Part shown: piece after piece, positions 7,583-17,363 of the stretch
Numbering within the stretch: the stretch's first letter is position 1
Layout: each line of letters begins with the position of its first letter
Source of the DNA: Deinococcus radiotolerans
GTDB taxonomy: Bacteria; Deinococcota; Deinococci; Deinococcales; Deinococcaceae
Assembly (NCBI RefSeq): GCF_014647435.1
Contig: NZ_BMPE01000012.1
Location: 1 to 64,000 of the forward strand
Reading direction: 5' to 3'
Length of the DNA stretch: 64,000 bases
Translations under genes and position numbers: made by a program
The notes under the pieces: model-generated
Seen by the model: the letters and a program-made list of their open reading frames with translations, nothing else
Databases searched by the model: none
Told to the model about the DNA's origin: nothing

Positions 7583-8037
7583 GACGCCTGTACGGGAGGT
7601 GCACCGAAGAGCTGCGGGCGGTCCAGTGCCTTGCGGAGCAGGGCCGCCAGTCGGGCCTGTTCCGTGGCGCTGAGGTGCGCGAACAGCGAGGTCTGCCGGG
7701 CGGTCATACGGGCCAGTGGACGCCGCAGCGCCAGCTGACCCGCATCGGTGAGCACCGCACTGTCCATGCGCCGCGTGATGAGCCCCTGCGCGGTCAGGTC
7801 CGCGAGGAGCTCGGTCAGGTCCCCGATGAACCGGAGGCGGGCGCTCAGCGCCTTCAACGTGAGCCCTGGCGACGCCTGAATGGCCGCGAGCAGATGAACG
7901 GCCTCCACGCTCAGCGCGGACGAGGCGACCTTCGCGGCAAGGTGCACGTGCAGGTCATGGGCGAGCCGCACGACCAGGGTGGAGAGGTCTGCCGAGCGCC
8001 GTTCGGTGCGGGAAGACAGGGATGAGTCGACCGACAT
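7579..8037 (-). CDS. MarR-family transcriptional regulator
   Basis: A 152-residue winged-helix protein with MarR layout: N-terminal dimerisation helix (LSTLVVRLAHDLHVHLA), recognition region LTLKALSARLRFIGDLTELLADLTAQGLI, wing RRMDSAVLTDAG and a C-terminal dimer helix. It is shorter in the wing than typical members. It leads a minus-strand operon with the small genes down to 6875. A GGGAGGG ribosome site lies upstream of the ATG at 8037. The ligand and targets are unknown. Confidence 0.8.
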   Translation of the reverse strand: MSVDSSLSSRTERRSADLSTLVVRLAHDLHVHLAAKVASSALSVEAVHLLAAIQASPGLTLKALSARLRFIGDLTELLADLTAQGLITRRMDSAVLTDAGQLALRRPLARMTARQTSLFAHLSATEQARLAALLRKALDRPQLFGAPPVQAS

Positions 8038-8100
8038 GCGCCGACCCTCCCGGCTGGCGCGAACGACAGGGTGAGCAGGTCGCGTCCGTGGTGCTCATGA

Positions 8101-8128
8101 ACAGCCCCCACCAGATGGTGGGGGCTGT
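8101..8128 (-). terminator. Terminator of the first lipoprotein gene
   Basis: Perfect 12-bp arms (ACAGCCCCCACC and complement) around AGAT, 20 bases past the minus-strand stop at 8148. The T tail is weak. Confidence 0.65.
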
Positions 8129-8147
8129 GGACCAGGACGCTGCGTGC

Positions 8148-9605
8148 TTAGTGCAGGTGTGCCTGAACGTCAATCACAGCGTCGCTGTTGCTGACCATGG
8201 TAATGGTGTAGTCGCCAGGCTGGTACTGGTCGCCGAATTCGATGTAGCCGGTGTTGTTACCGCCGTAGAAAATCGGCTGGTTGGAGCCGTCAGGGGCGGT
8301 CAGCGTGGCGGTGAAGTCACCGGGGCCGCTCAGGACCGACATCCAGACGTGCATGTAGCTGTAGCTGCCGTCCCAGTGCACCTTGAAGGTGTTGACCTGC
8401 CCGGCCATAAATGTGACGGCGTTGGTGTTCCAGTCGTAGGCGGGCGTGATGTTGTAGGTCACGCCGGTGGGCGTGGTGGCGGTGATGGTCTGCTCAGCGC
8501 GGGTTTCGTTGCCGCTGGTGTCCTCCGCGATCACCACGACGCTGTAGTCCCCGTCCTTGGCGGGCGTCCACGCGGCCGTCCAGTTGCCCTGGCTGTCGCC
8601 GGTCAGGGCCGCGACGCCGCCACTCTGCTCGGCGGGGTTGTTGCTGGCCACGAGGTTGCCGTCCACGTACGCACGGACGTTCTGCACGCCCTGGTCGTCC
8701 CCGACCGTACCGGTCAGGTTCAGCGCGGCGCCCGTCGAGGCCGAGGCGGTCGCGAAGGTCAGCGTGGGCATGACCGTGTCGGTGGTCAGCCCGTTGGTCT
8801 GGATCTGCTTGGCGAAGCTTTCGCTGACCGTCTGGTAGCTGGCGGTGTCCGTGCCGGCGACCTGCACCCACGCCTGGAAGGTGGCGGTGACGTTCAGTTC
8901 ACTGTCGGTGTCCGTACCGCGCGACGTGACGTTCACGCCGATCTTGCTGCCCGCGCCGTTCAGCACGCCGTCGCTGACGTTACCCAGGGTGTAGGTCACG
9001 GGGCCGATGTCGCTGGTGGGGACGGTGGCGGACGCGCCGCTGTTCACGGGTGCGGTTTTCAGGTTGAGGCTGAGGTTGAACGTCGTGTCGGTGTACAGCT
9101 CGTTCATGCTCAGGCTGGGTGCCAGGGTGCTGGTGGCCGCGTCGTACACCGCGTGGGATTTGATGCGGATGACGGTGTTGTTCTTGTCGACCGTGCCGGC
9201 GTTCTCCGCGGCGGGGCCGTACGCGAGGAGGGTGGCGCTGGTCGCGTCGTCCTTGACCTTGTTTTCGAAGGTGTAGTCCCCTTTGGGGAGGAGCAGGAGG
9301 CGGTGGTAGCTGTTGGCGCTGTTCAGGGTCAGGGTGGTGGCGCCGGTGCCGGTGGGGTCGTAGGTGGTGCCGTTGAAGGTGACGGTCTTGCCGGCGCTGT
9401 CGCGGACGGTCACGTCGTAGTGGCGGGCGGGGGCGTCGCCGGTGAGGCCCTGTGCGCCGAGGCCCTGCCCTGCGAAGGCGGGCGCGCTGACCTCGACCTT
9501 CATGAGGGGTCCTTTGGCGGTGGGGGTGACGGCGCGCTGGCCGCAGGACGCGAGGGCCAGGGTGAGGGTGGTCAGGGCAAGGGTGGTGTTGAGGACTGAA
9601 CGCAT
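8148..9605 (-). CDS. Secreted lipoprotein with Ig-like and C-terminal beta domains (paralog 1)
   Basis: A 485-residue lipoprotein. The signal peptide ends in the lipobox LALASC, Cys about 21. A conserved region of about 270 residues follows (marks: TFNGTTYDPTGTG, GDYTFENKVKDDA, ATVPTSDI, DGVLNGAGSK). Next is an Ig-like module with the hallmarks VRAYVDGNLVAS and DTSGNETR, then a C-terminal beta domain resembling the pre-peptidase C-terminal type (PGDYTITMVSNSDAVIDVQ). It should sit on the outer surface. AGGAG before the ATG fixes the start. Closely related genes lie at 10872 and 12620. The role is unknown; surface binding or cell-envelope function is inference. Confidence 0.85.
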   Translation of the reverse strand: MRSVLNTTLALTTLTLALASCGQRAVTPTAKGPLMKVEVSAPAFAGQGLGAQGLTGDAPARHYDVTVRDSAGKTVTFNGTTYDPTGTGATTLTLNSANSYHRLLLLPKGDYTFENKVKDDATSATLLAYGPAAENAGTVDKNNTVIRIKSHAVYDAATSTLAPSLSMNELYTDTTFNLSLNLKTAPVNSGASATVPTSDIGPVTYTLGNVSDGVLNGAGSKIGVNVTSRGTDTDSELNVTATFQAWVQVAGTDTASYQTVSESFAKQIQTNGLTTDTVMPTLTFATASASTGAALNLTGTVGDDQGVQNVRAYVDGNLVASNNPAEQSGGVAALTGDSQGNWTAAWTPAKDGDYSVVVIAEDTSGNETRAEQTITATTPTGVTYNITPAYDWNTNAVTFMAGQVNTFKVHWDGSYSYMHVWMSVLSGPGDFTATLTAPDGSNQPIFYGGNNTGYIEFGDQYQPGDYTITMVSNSDAVIDVQAHLH

Positions 9606-10871
9606 GGGTGCTCCTGTGGCGCCTTCCGGGGAAGGGGCCGTGCGTGAAAGGCGTGGTGTGATGCGCGGTGGGCGCGGTCGAACGCAGGCAACTTAGTGAA
9701 TGTGTCGTTAGCGCAGCGTTAAGAGCCTCGGCAGGGGCGGCAGGAAGGAACGCGTCAGGACTCCAGGCCGGTGTGCAGGCACGCCAGCGGAAAGAACTCG
9801 ACCCGGGGGCCGTGGACGGGGAGACGCTGCGGTGGGCGCACCACTGGCTCAGTCGGACCAAGGTGCCCGGGTAAGGGCCCGACATCATCGCCTCGCATCA
9901 GGTTGCTGTTTAAAAATTCACCTGTGCCTCATACTCTGCGGCTGGTCATTTCACAGAAACCTTACAACGTGAGATGGTTCCATGAGTCTGCAGTGGGCCC
10001 TTCCCTGAGTTGCCCTGCCATCCTGCTGACCACAACGCACGCGTGGAAGCCAGGCGCCGCCTCGATGGTGGGCAACGTTGACCGGACGCCCAGGGCCACG
10101 CCAGGACACGCCGTCCGGCAGTCGAATATCCCGACGCTCCTCCTTCTGGCGCCACACGCCGACCACCCGCGTCACCGCCTGCCGCGTGGCCCGGAGCAAC
10201 AGGCCCAGGCCAGCGGCCCGGAGCCGATATGCCAGGGCTGACCGGGTACCGTTCAACCCCCGCTGCCGCAGCACCTCGCGGCTCACGGGGACCAGCCCGG
10301 CCGCTCTCATGCAGGGTCCGCGCATGACACGTGAGGCCTTCTTCCGGCGCGGTCGTCATGAAGCAGGTCACCGTCACGCCCAGGTGCACCGCGAGGTGCT
10401 GCAGGGAGACGCAGTTCATCTGGCCGTGCGCTTCAGTGTCTAGGTTCAGCGCCAAGGTGTCCATTTCGATCCTGGGCACGGCCAGGCGGGCTGCTGTAGT
10501 AATGCAGTCGTCATCATATCGGGCCTGACAACTGACTCGGTGTACACGCCAGTAGCCCCCTTCCTCGAGCACCGCCCGGGATGAACAGTGAGAAGCCCAC
10601 ACAAGGTCGCCGTTTCCCCGCTTTCAGCGTTTGGTGACGTGAGGGGCGAGGCCACCGCTGCCGATAGGCGCTTTCCTGCCGCGCTCATCTGGTCGGGTGC
10701 GCCGCGTGTAAGGACGCTGTGACCCGCCAGCCAGCAGAGTATGAGGCAAGAATGAAGTTCTTCACCATTCCTCCCGGTGCGCTCGCCCAGGCCTTCCCGA
10801 CCCGGGCCAGGGAGGCTCAGCCGTCCACCCGTATTCACCAGGCGCCCCGACGCTCCTGGACAGGAGTCTCC
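9606..10871. other. Long intergenic region between lipoprotein paralogs
   Basis: No gene is supported. A minus-strand frame (about 9946-10602) and an overlapping one (9951-10325, with a HTH-like RSALAYRLRAAGLGLLLRATRQAVTRV stretch split across frames) could be remnants of one decayed gene. Composition and starts are unconvincing. An AT-rich patch lies at about 9903-9965. Promoters for both lipoproteins must be here but were not resolved. Confidence 0.35.
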
Positions 10872-11759
10872 ATGCGCCGCACCGTCTCTGCTCTCGCGTG
10901 TCCATCCCTCGCCCTACTCCTTGCGTCCTGCGGGCACAGCACCGCCACACCCACCGCCAGTCCGCTTACCGAACTGCGCCTGAGCGCCACTGGATTCATG
11001 GTGGGCGCCGCCCCCCAGGACCTCGGTGGCCTCGGCCTCACCAGTGACGCTCCGGCTCGCCACGTCGTCGTCACCGTACGTGACGACTCCGGCCAGGTCG
11101 TCACGTTCAACGGCACCACCTACGACCCCACCGGCACCGGCGCAGCCACGGTCGAACTCAACAGCGGCAACCTGTTCCGCCGCACGCTGCTGCTCCCCTC
11201 CGGCACCTACACCTTCGAGAACGCCGTCAAGGACGACGCCACCAACGCCACCCTCCTCGCATATGGCCCCGCTGCCGAGAACGCCGGTACCCTCACCACC
11301 ACCGGGGGCAGCGTCCGCCTGACCGCGCACGCGGTCATGGACCCGGCCAGCAGCGTCCTGGCCCCCACCGAGAACGTCCCCCAGCTGTTCACCGACAGCA
11401 CCGTCAACCTGGCCCTCAGTCCCAAAACGGCGGGCGTGAACGGCGCGTCCGCGACCGTGCCCACCAGCGACATCAGCGCGGTCACCTACAGCCTCGGGAG
11501 CCCAACCGACGGTGTCCTCAACGGGGCGGGCAGCAAGGTGGGCGTGAACGTGACGGCGCGTGGCGCGGCCGATGACACCACGCTGAACGTCACCGCCAGC
11601 TTCAGCGCCTGGATCCGCGTCGCCGGGACGGACACGGCCACCTTCCAGAGCGTCAGCGTGAGTTACGCCCAGGGCATCGCCATGTACGCGGTGGTGCAGC
11701 AGGCGGCGCCGCTCATGGGCTTCGCGCCCATCTCCGGTCCGCCGCTCAACCGGGGCTGA
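10872..11759 (+). CDS. Lipoprotein paralog 2, lacking the C-terminal domains
   Basis: A 295-residue lipoprotein. The signal peptide MRRTVSALACPSLALLLASC has a lipobox. It then has the same roughly 270-residue conserved region as paralogs 1 and 3 (TFNGTTYDPTGTG, GTYTFENAVKDDA, ATVPTSDIS, DGVLNGAGSK). It ends just after the point where the others enter the Ig-like module, with an unrelated tail (APISGPPLNRG). The other two are 485 and 474 residues, so this copy lost or never had its C-terminal half. The start is at ATG 10872, behind AGGAG; upstream in-frame codons are not leader-like. It is inverted relative to its paralogs and followed by a strong hairpin. Confidence 0.85.
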   Translation: MRRTVSALACPSLALLLASCGHSTATPTASPLTELRLSATGFMVGAAPQDLGGLGLTSDAPARHVVVTVRDDSGQVVTFNGTTYDPTGTGAATVELNSGNLFRRTLLLPSGTYTFENAVKDDATNATLLAYGPAAENAGTLTTTGGSVRLTAHAVMDPASSVLAPTENVPQLFTDSTVNLALSPKTAGVNGASATVPTSDISAVTYSLGSPTDGVLNGAGSKVGVNVTARGAADDTTLNVTASFSAWIRVAGTDTATFQSVSVSYAQGIAMYAVVQQAAPLMGFAPISGPPLNRG

Positions 11760-11786
11760 CAAGCCCCGCGACAGCTGACACGCAAG

Positions 11787-11826
11787 GCCGTCAGCGCCCC
11801 ACTGTCATACACGGGGCGCTGACGGC
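11787..11826 (+). terminator. Terminator of lipoprotein paralog 2
   Basis: Perfect 14-bp arms (GCCGTCAGCGCCCC and complement) around a 12-nt loop, 27 bases after the stop codon. Confidence 0.75.
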
Positions 11827-12567
11827 CGGCCCGCTTGCGCGCCACGCCAGCACGGGGTGACGGTGGACAGATTGAACGCCTGGAGACCCACGCAGTCACC
11901 CATGGGCAGCAGTCCTGATCGGCAGGCGGTCCTGCCCGGCCGCAGGGGCAGGGCGGCCCGCACCAGCCAGACCGTCCACCTGCGCGGGGACAGCACGAGG
12001 TGGACGAGCAGATCACGGTGTCCGCCCACCTTGACCGATGGGGCAACGGCAGGCCGCCTCGATGCCGCGGTCCCGGTCAGGATGTCGGGCGGGCAGGGCC
12101 CGGCAGCAGAAGCGCGGTGTCCCCCAAGCGTCGCGGCCACCAGACCGGCTCGGGTGCCGGTTGCAGAGACGGCCGAGCCCTCACCGGGCACCGCCACGGA
12201 CACCGGTGACGCCGTCCACCTGATCCGCAGGGCCACTGCGCTTACCGCCGGCATGACCCCAGCGAACCGTGCAGCTCCGGGACGGGTCTGCGGCCGGGGT
12301 GAAGAACGGCGTGCGAGCGGGCCCATGCGCGCGCCGCTCTTCGGACCTCGTGGTTCAATCCTCTGTCCGCAATGCGGCATGCGCGTTCTCAGGACCTACC
12401 GGCTGGAGCGGAACCGGCCTGATCCACGGGTGCGTGCAGTCGGTAGCGTTTGCTCCTGGCCTGAAAGCACCACTGATCGGGTCGCCGCAGGATGTCCGCG
12501 TCAGACATGAGTCCTGGTGGGTAACCCATTCGCTGGTGGCCGGGCCGCCGCCCCATGAATTCATAAG
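11827..12567. other. Intergenic, no gene supported
   Basis: This stretch lies between two convergent lipoprotein genes. Frames on both strands are Arg/Pro/Ala-rich and lack start signals. No repeat or RNA was recognised. Confidence 0.4.
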
Positions 12568-12592
12568 GAACGCCCACCAGGGGCGGGCGTTC
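12568..12592. terminator. Hairpin near the end of lipoprotein paralog 3
   Basis: GAACGCCC and GGGCGTTC arms around 9 nt. A TTTTT run follows on the plus strand, so it looks like a plus-strand terminator, though it also lies just past the minus-strand stop at 12620. Confidence 0.55.
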
Positions 12593-12619
12593 TTTTTAGA
12601 CGAGCTGGGGGCGTCTGAC

Positions 12620-14044
12620 TTACTGGGCCCAGATCTGGACGGTCTGGTCGACGCTGGACACCACCGTGAAGATGTAGCTTCCGGGTGCCCCCGTCAGGTT
12701 GTACAGCTCAGCGTCGTTGTTGGCGTCGTAATAGGGATCCGTCGTCAGCGTCTGACCGGCGCTGTTCTTGAGAACGCCGGACAGCGTCGAGCCGGCGGAC
12801 CAGGTGTAGTTCCAGGCGTAGATATAGGTCCTGGCGCCGTTGATCCTGAAGGTCTGGGGCACGCCCGCTTTGAACGCGAAGTCCTGGTAGTAAGCCCCGC
12901 CCGTTACGTTGATCTCTTGGTAGTCGTTGGCGGTAACGGACTGGTCGACGCGGGTTTCGTTGCCGCTGCTGTCCTCGGCGATCACCGTCACGGCGTACGT
13001 GCCTGCGGCCCCGACCAGCCACGGCGCGCTCCAGCCCCCGTTGCTGTCGCCGGTCACCGCGGCGACGTTGTCGCTGGGGTCCATGCTGGCGACCAGGTTG
13101 CCGTCCACGTACACGCGCACGCCCTGCACCATCACGTCATCGCCGACTGTGCCCGCGAGGGTCGCGGTGGTGTTCACGGTGGGCGCCGCGGCGTTCAGGC
13201 TCAGGGTGGGCATGACCGTGTCGGTGGTCATCACGTTCGTCTGGATCTGCTTGGCAAACGCGATGCTGACGGGCTGGTAGCTGGCCGTGTCGCGGCCACT
13301 GTCCTGCACCCAGGCGCTGAAGCTGGCCGTGACGTTCAGTTCGCTGTCGGTGTCCGTGCCGCGGCTGGTGACGTTCACGCCCACCTTGCTGCCTGCCCCG
13401 TTGAGCACGCCGTCCGTGACGTTGCCGAGGGTGTAGGTGACCGCGCTGATGTCGCTGGTGGGCACCGTGGCCATGGCCGCGCCGAAGGTGGCGGTCTTGA
13501 GGTTGAGGCTGAGGTTGAACTTGGTGTCGGTGTACAGCTCGTTGAGCGTCATGCTCGGGGCGAGCGTCGTGTTGGCCGGGTCGAGCACCGCATGGGACTT
13601 GAGGCGGATCAGGGTGGAGGCCGCGTCCACGGTGCCCGGGTTCTCGCTGCCGGGACCGTAGCCGAGCAGGACGTTGTTGGCGTCGTCTTTGACCTTGTTC
13701 TCGAAGGTGTACTGCCCGGCGGGCAGCAGCAGGGTCTGCTTGAACTGGTTGGCGTCGTTCAGCGTCAGGGTGGTGGTGCCGGCGCCGGTGGGGTCGTAGG
13801 TGGTGCCGTTGAAGGCGACGACCTTGCCCTTGCTGTCGCGGACGGTCACGTCGTAGTGGCGGGTGGGGGCGTCGCCGGTGAAGCCCTGCGCACTCAGGCC
13901 CTGCTGAACCCCGGAGAGTGTGCCCATGGGGGCGGCGACGTCCACCTTGACGAGCTGGGCGACGGGGGCGGTGGAGGTGCCGCAGGAGGCGAGGGCGGCG
14001 GTGAGGGCGGTGAGGGCGAGGGTGAGCTGAATGCGGTTTTGCAT
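12620..14044 (-). CDS. Secreted lipoprotein paralog 3
   Basis: A 474-residue lipoprotein from ATG 14044, chosen for AGGAG upstream and for the signal peptide MQNRIQLTLALTALTAALASC directly after it. The architecture equals paralog 1: conserved N-terminal region (FNGTTYDPTGAG, GQYTFENKVKDDA, ATVPTSDIS, DGVLNGAGSK), Ig-like module (VRVYVDGNLVAS, DSSGNETR), and a C-terminal beta domain (PGSYIFTVVSSVDQTVQIWAQ). The C-terminal domains of paralogs 1 and 3 are much less alike than the N-terminal regions, which suggests separate binding targets. It should be anchored in the outer envelope. Confidence 0.85.
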   Translation of the reverse strand: MQNRIQLTLALTALTAALASCGTSTAPVAQLVKVDVAAPMGTLSGVQQGLSAQGFTGDAPTRHYDVTVRDSKGKVVAFNGTTYDPTGAGTTTLTLNDANQFKQTLLLPAGQYTFENKVKDDANNVLLGYGPGSENPGTVDAASTLIRLKSHAVLDPANTTLAPSMTLNELYTDTKFNLSLNLKTATFGAAMATVPTSDISAVTYTLGNVTDGVLNGAGSKVGVNVTSRGTDTDSELNVTASFSAWVQDSGRDTASYQPVSIAFAKQIQTNVMTTDTVMPTLSLNAAAPTVNTTATLAGTVGDDVMVQGVRVYVDGNLVASMDPSDNVAAVTGDSNGGWSAPWLVGAAGTYAVTVIAEDSSGNETRVDQSVTANDYQEINVTGGAYYQDFAFKAGVPQTFRINGARTYIYAWNYTWSAGSTLSGVLKNSAGQTLTTDPYYDANNDAELYNLTGAPGSYIFTVVSSVDQTVQIWAQ

Positions 14045-14653
14045 GGGGCTCCTGGGCCAGGACGGTGGGCGTCCCAGCGGCATGGGGGAAGTTGCGGGGG
14101 TCGCACCACTCGCTCGGTTCACGCCAGGTGCCCGGGTACGGCGTGAAATTCATTGCGTCGCCCCATGAGCATGCCGTGAGTTTTCTTACAAAGTTCTTTT
14201 TTCACTCACCCGAATGGGGGCCCCACCTCGCTGGGTGCTGCGCCGAACGATGGAGGACAGTGTGCCTGACCTATCTGGCCCTACACTCCTGTCCCCAGGT
14301 CAGGCCATGATCCTGTGCCCTGCCGCGGTACCGCCTTGCAGCGACGCACCTCGCCGGGCGGGTCGAAACCATCTCTGCTGGACCACACCCGTTCATGACG
14401 CAGGCGCCTACGACAGAGCGGCGGTTCCAGGATGACCGGGCTGGTGGCCGCTCCAGTGGATTCAGACGACCGGGCAGCGGTGATCAGAAGGCCTTCTCCA
14501 TCAGCCCGCAGCGGCACCAGTCGGTGATCACAGGCCGCCCGCGCACGGTCCTGCCCTGACTACAGCAGCGGCCCCCAGCGCGCAGTTAGGCCCGTCGGGC
14601 GGCAGCATTGGGTGCCCTTGAGGGTGCTGGTGACCTTAGCTCGTGATTTAAGC
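14045..14653. other. Intergenic, no gene supported
   Basis: Upstream region of lipoprotein 3, with an AT-rich patch (14175-14215) that may hold its promoter. The remainder runs to the transposase fragment and shows no convincing frame. Confidence 0.35.
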
Positions 14654-14674
14654 CGACCGCGCATGTTGCGGTCG
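14654..14674. terminator. Hairpin beyond the transposase end
   Basis: CGACCGC and GCGGTCG arms around a 7-nt loop, followed by TTTGTT on the plus strand. It may be a terminator or part of an insertion-sequence end. Confidence 0.4.
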
Positions 14675-14696
14675 TTTGTTCTAGGATCGGAAGTCG

Positions 14697-15908
14697 TCAG
14701 GCGCTCTTCTTCAAGGCGGGGAAGCGAGGCGCTCGGCCTGAACCCTTCCCTTTCGGTCGTCCGGGTGAACGGCCCGACGGTTTTGGCGCGCACGCTGGAC
14801 TCCCTAGGGGTACCAGCAACTGGACAAAACCCTGCCGGACTCGACTTGGCGTCAAGCGACCACGTTCCTGTGGTCGCTGCCACGGAAGACGGGTATCGGT
14901 CACCACTGGCTGGGCCAAGCGCAGTTGGGTGAAGGCCAGCAGCACCAACAGCGTCCAACGGTCCGCTTGCTCCGGATGACGCAGACGTGGTGTTTCCCAG
15001 TTCAGCGTCTGTTTGCAGAAGCGGAAGGTATGTTCCAGATCGAACCGACGCGTGTAGGCGCGCCACAACATCGCCAGATCCGGCACGCCCGGTCCCCGCC
15101 ACCAGAGCCAGAACGCCTGCGGTTGACGCGTTTCCCGGGGCAACTTCGCCACCTCCAACAACAACACGGTCCCGCTGTACGTCGGCTTGAAGTGACGCGA
15201 TCCTGGCCGAGTGTCCTGAGTGGTCTTGACGTGGAGCCCTGTCCAGGCACGGACATGGACGGTCCCGTACTGCTCCGTGGTTTCCAGATGCTCCAGATGG
15301 GGTGCCGGCCAGGTGGTCTGATCCGCGCACAGAAACTTGGCCCCATGAATGCGTGGGCGACCTCCCTGGGGACCCGGACGAGTCGTAGCATCGAAAAAGA
15401 ACCGTCGATTGCGCCGCACACGGACAAGGACGCTGACTCTGTCAGCGTCCTTGAGCTTCGACAGGCGGACAGGATCGTACCCGCCATCGAAGACGAGTAG
15501 CGGCGATGCGCCGCCTGCGGGAAGCACATTCACAACGTGTTGAACCTGTTCGTCAGCCAGCTCGTGCGCTGTTCGGCCAGGAGCAACTCGACGCACATCA
15601 AGGGGTGCAGTCCAGCTGCTGCTGACGGGTCCAAGCTGGGCGACCCAAGAGTAGGACCAGCCCGCGACAACAGGTTTTCCAGCGCTGTGACGACTCGGAT
15701 GATAGAAGTACCCCCGCTGTGGACTGGTCTCGGCATCGTTCCGGACCCAGGTCGAGGTATCGATGGCAAAGACGAGTGGATGGTCGGCGTTCAGGGTGGT
15801 GCCGACGAGTGCTCGAACACGCTCGGCATCGAGCGTGCCCTTGGTCAACGCTGCGTACAGGTATAGGTTCTCCGATGAAGCTATCCAGATGGGCCAGTCC
15901 CAGCTCTT
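14697..15908 (-). pseudogene. DDE-type transposase (NF041680-like), N-terminally decayed
   Basis: The readable frame has DTSTWVRNDAETSPQRGYFY, then GWSYSWVAQL, LVFDGGYDP, and a late RRFDLEHTFRFCKQTLNW segment, the pattern of the large transposase group catalogued as NF041680. The frame is open only below 15908. The first alike segment reads WPIWIASSENLYLYAALTK. Further upstream, matching-looking peptides (for example PLSLLLKELGLAHLDSFI) lie in other frames, so the 5' part is frameshifted and lacks a start. Terminal inverted repeats were not found. The copy is probably inactive. Confidence 0.7.
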
Positions 15909-16220
15909 TCAGGAGCAGACTGAGTGGTGCGGCAGATCCGGCGAAATCTGCTCAGGCCCGTCAGAACCGCCTTCGTGTACACAAGCGCGAGATGTTCAAT
16001 GTTATTCACACTCGCACAGGTCGCCCCTCCCGACCTCCACCGCGACCAGGTCAGTCAATGCCGCCCCTTGAGGCAGACGAGGCATCTTGAAGTTGTGGTC
16101 GTACTCGAACGTACGGAGGAGCCGTCCTGGCCGGAGTCGGGTGTGGGTCGAACTGAGCGGGCTGGCTCCGCCGTATGGCGAGATACGACCTGGGTTGGTC
16201 TGACGTACAGAGTGCTGCGG

Positions 16221-17099
16221 TTATGGCTCGTCGCGTCGGTGCTTGTCGACGACCTTACCTGCGAGACGCAGGGCGCGCCTATACGCCTGGTCGTTGGTGA
16301 AGCCGCTGGCCGCCATGCGGGCAGGGTGGTCGCGGAGGCTGGCGCGGCGCAGGGCGCTGAGGGGAATGTGGGGGATGTCGGCGACCTTGCAGGCTTTCCA
16401 GAGCTGCATGCGGAGGTCCTCGGGGGTCATGGGGAAGATGGGCAGGGCCTTTTCGGTGGCGTAGAGGGGGCCACCGGCTTCCTTGAGGAGGGGTTCCAGC
16501 GCGCGCTGGGCCGGTTGGGAGAGGACCGTCACGGTCCTGGCGCGGAGCAGTTCGCCCGTGCTGGGCTCGTACCTGGACCAGTTCAACCCGAGCAGTTCCC
16601 TGACCTGGAAGGCGTGCTCATCGATGAGGGTGAGGGCCGCGTACAGCTCGGGGCCGCTGGTTTTCGCCGTCTTCAGGAGCTGTTCGATGTCTTCGCGGTC
16701 TGGGATGGGGTCGCTGGCGTGTTCGCTGCCGGGGTTGGGGTAGCCGGTCATGGGGTTGATGGTGAGGACACCTTCGGTGATCAGGGCGTCGTAGAGGACG
16801 CGCAGCGTGACGACGCGGGCGGTGAGGGTGTTGATTTTGAGGGGGCCGGGGCCGCGGTTGGGGGTGGAGAGCGGGCCGGCGAGCCAGGTGTGGAAGTGGG
16901 ATGGGGGCTGGAGCAGGTCGATTTCGTCCACGTGTGCCTGTGTAAAGACCTGTTTGAGGTTGCTGTGGACCTGGGCGAGGGGGCGGCTGAGGGCGTCGAC
17001 CCCGAGGGTGGCGGCGATGGTGTCGAGGTCGTAGTCGCGGAAGGCTTTTGTCAACTTGAGGGCGCGTTCGTCGGCGGGGTGGAGGGTGTCGCCTGGCAT
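16221..17099 (-). CDS. Tyrosine-recombinase-like protein without catalytic residues (1)
   Basis: A 292-residue protein from ATG 17099 (MPGDTLHPADERALKLT). The N-terminal half has a SAM-like integrase fold (LSTP...LKINTLTARVVTLRVLYDALI); the C-terminal half follows the integrase catalytic-domain plan. The expected catalytic Arg is Gln (HAFQVRELLGL). The HxxR box reads LSALRRASLRDH, the second His position reads GFTND, and a Tyr lies in DQAYRR. It is therefore unlikely to cut DNA as normal integrases do and may be a DNA-binding or accessory factor. It is related to the next gene in sequence and layout. Its start may be 9 nt after a TACACT box. Confidence 0.65.
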   Translation of the reverse strand: MPGDTLHPADERALKLTKAFRDYDLDTIAATLGVDALSRPLAQVHSNLKQVFTQAHVDEIDLLQPPSHFHTWLAGPLSTPNRGPGPLKINTLTARVVTLRVLYDALITEGVLTINPMTGYPNPGSEHASDPIPDREDIEQLLKTAKTSGPELYAALTLIDEHAFQVRELLGLNWSRYEPSTGELLRARTVTVLSQPAQRALEPLLKEAGGPLYATEKALPIFPMTPEDLRMQLWKACKVADIPHIPLSALRRASLRDHPARMAASGFTNDQAYRRALRLAGKVVDKHRRDEP

Positions 17100-17280
17100 C
17101 TCACCAACAGTGTATGGGACTGTATAGAACAATAGAACAAAGGAGCGACTCTGGCCAACTTCCTCATTCCTCAGCTGCCAGGACTGGAGCTCAGGTCGGT
17201 GGGAGGATCCCACGTCGATCACAACAGCCAGCAGATAGCGCTCACGCCAGAGCCCCAGCCCTACGCCTGTGGAGAGAACC

Positions 17281-17316
17281 CTGTTCCGGGGTCGCGACAA
17301 CGTGACTCCGGAACAG
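17281..17316 (-). terminator. Hairpin after the second recombinase-like gene
   Basis: CTGTTCCGG and CCGGAACAG arms (17281-17289, 17308-17316) around an 18-nt loop, about 48 bases beyond the minus-strand stop at 17364. Confidence 0.4.
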
Positions 17317-17363
17317 AGCTGGAGGGCGTCTCCTGGCCTGAACGCCGTTTCACTCGGCTGGTT

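Noticed and set aside
8022..9599. 525-codon plus-strand frame
   Set aside because: Antisense to lipoprotein paralog 1; Gly/Val-rich shadow composition.
9946..10602. Possible regulator gene on the minus strand
   Set aside because: Two overlapping frames have a faint HTH look, but neither has a start signal or consistent composition; reported only as intergenic.
12269..14146. 625-codon plus-strand frame
   Set aside because: It is antisense to lipoprotein paralog 3, Gly/Val/His-rich, and has no start signals; it is a shadow of GC-rich third positions.
14560..15330. 256-codon minus-strand frame
   Set aside because: It overlaps the transposase in another frame and has no homology; the transposase frame explains the region.
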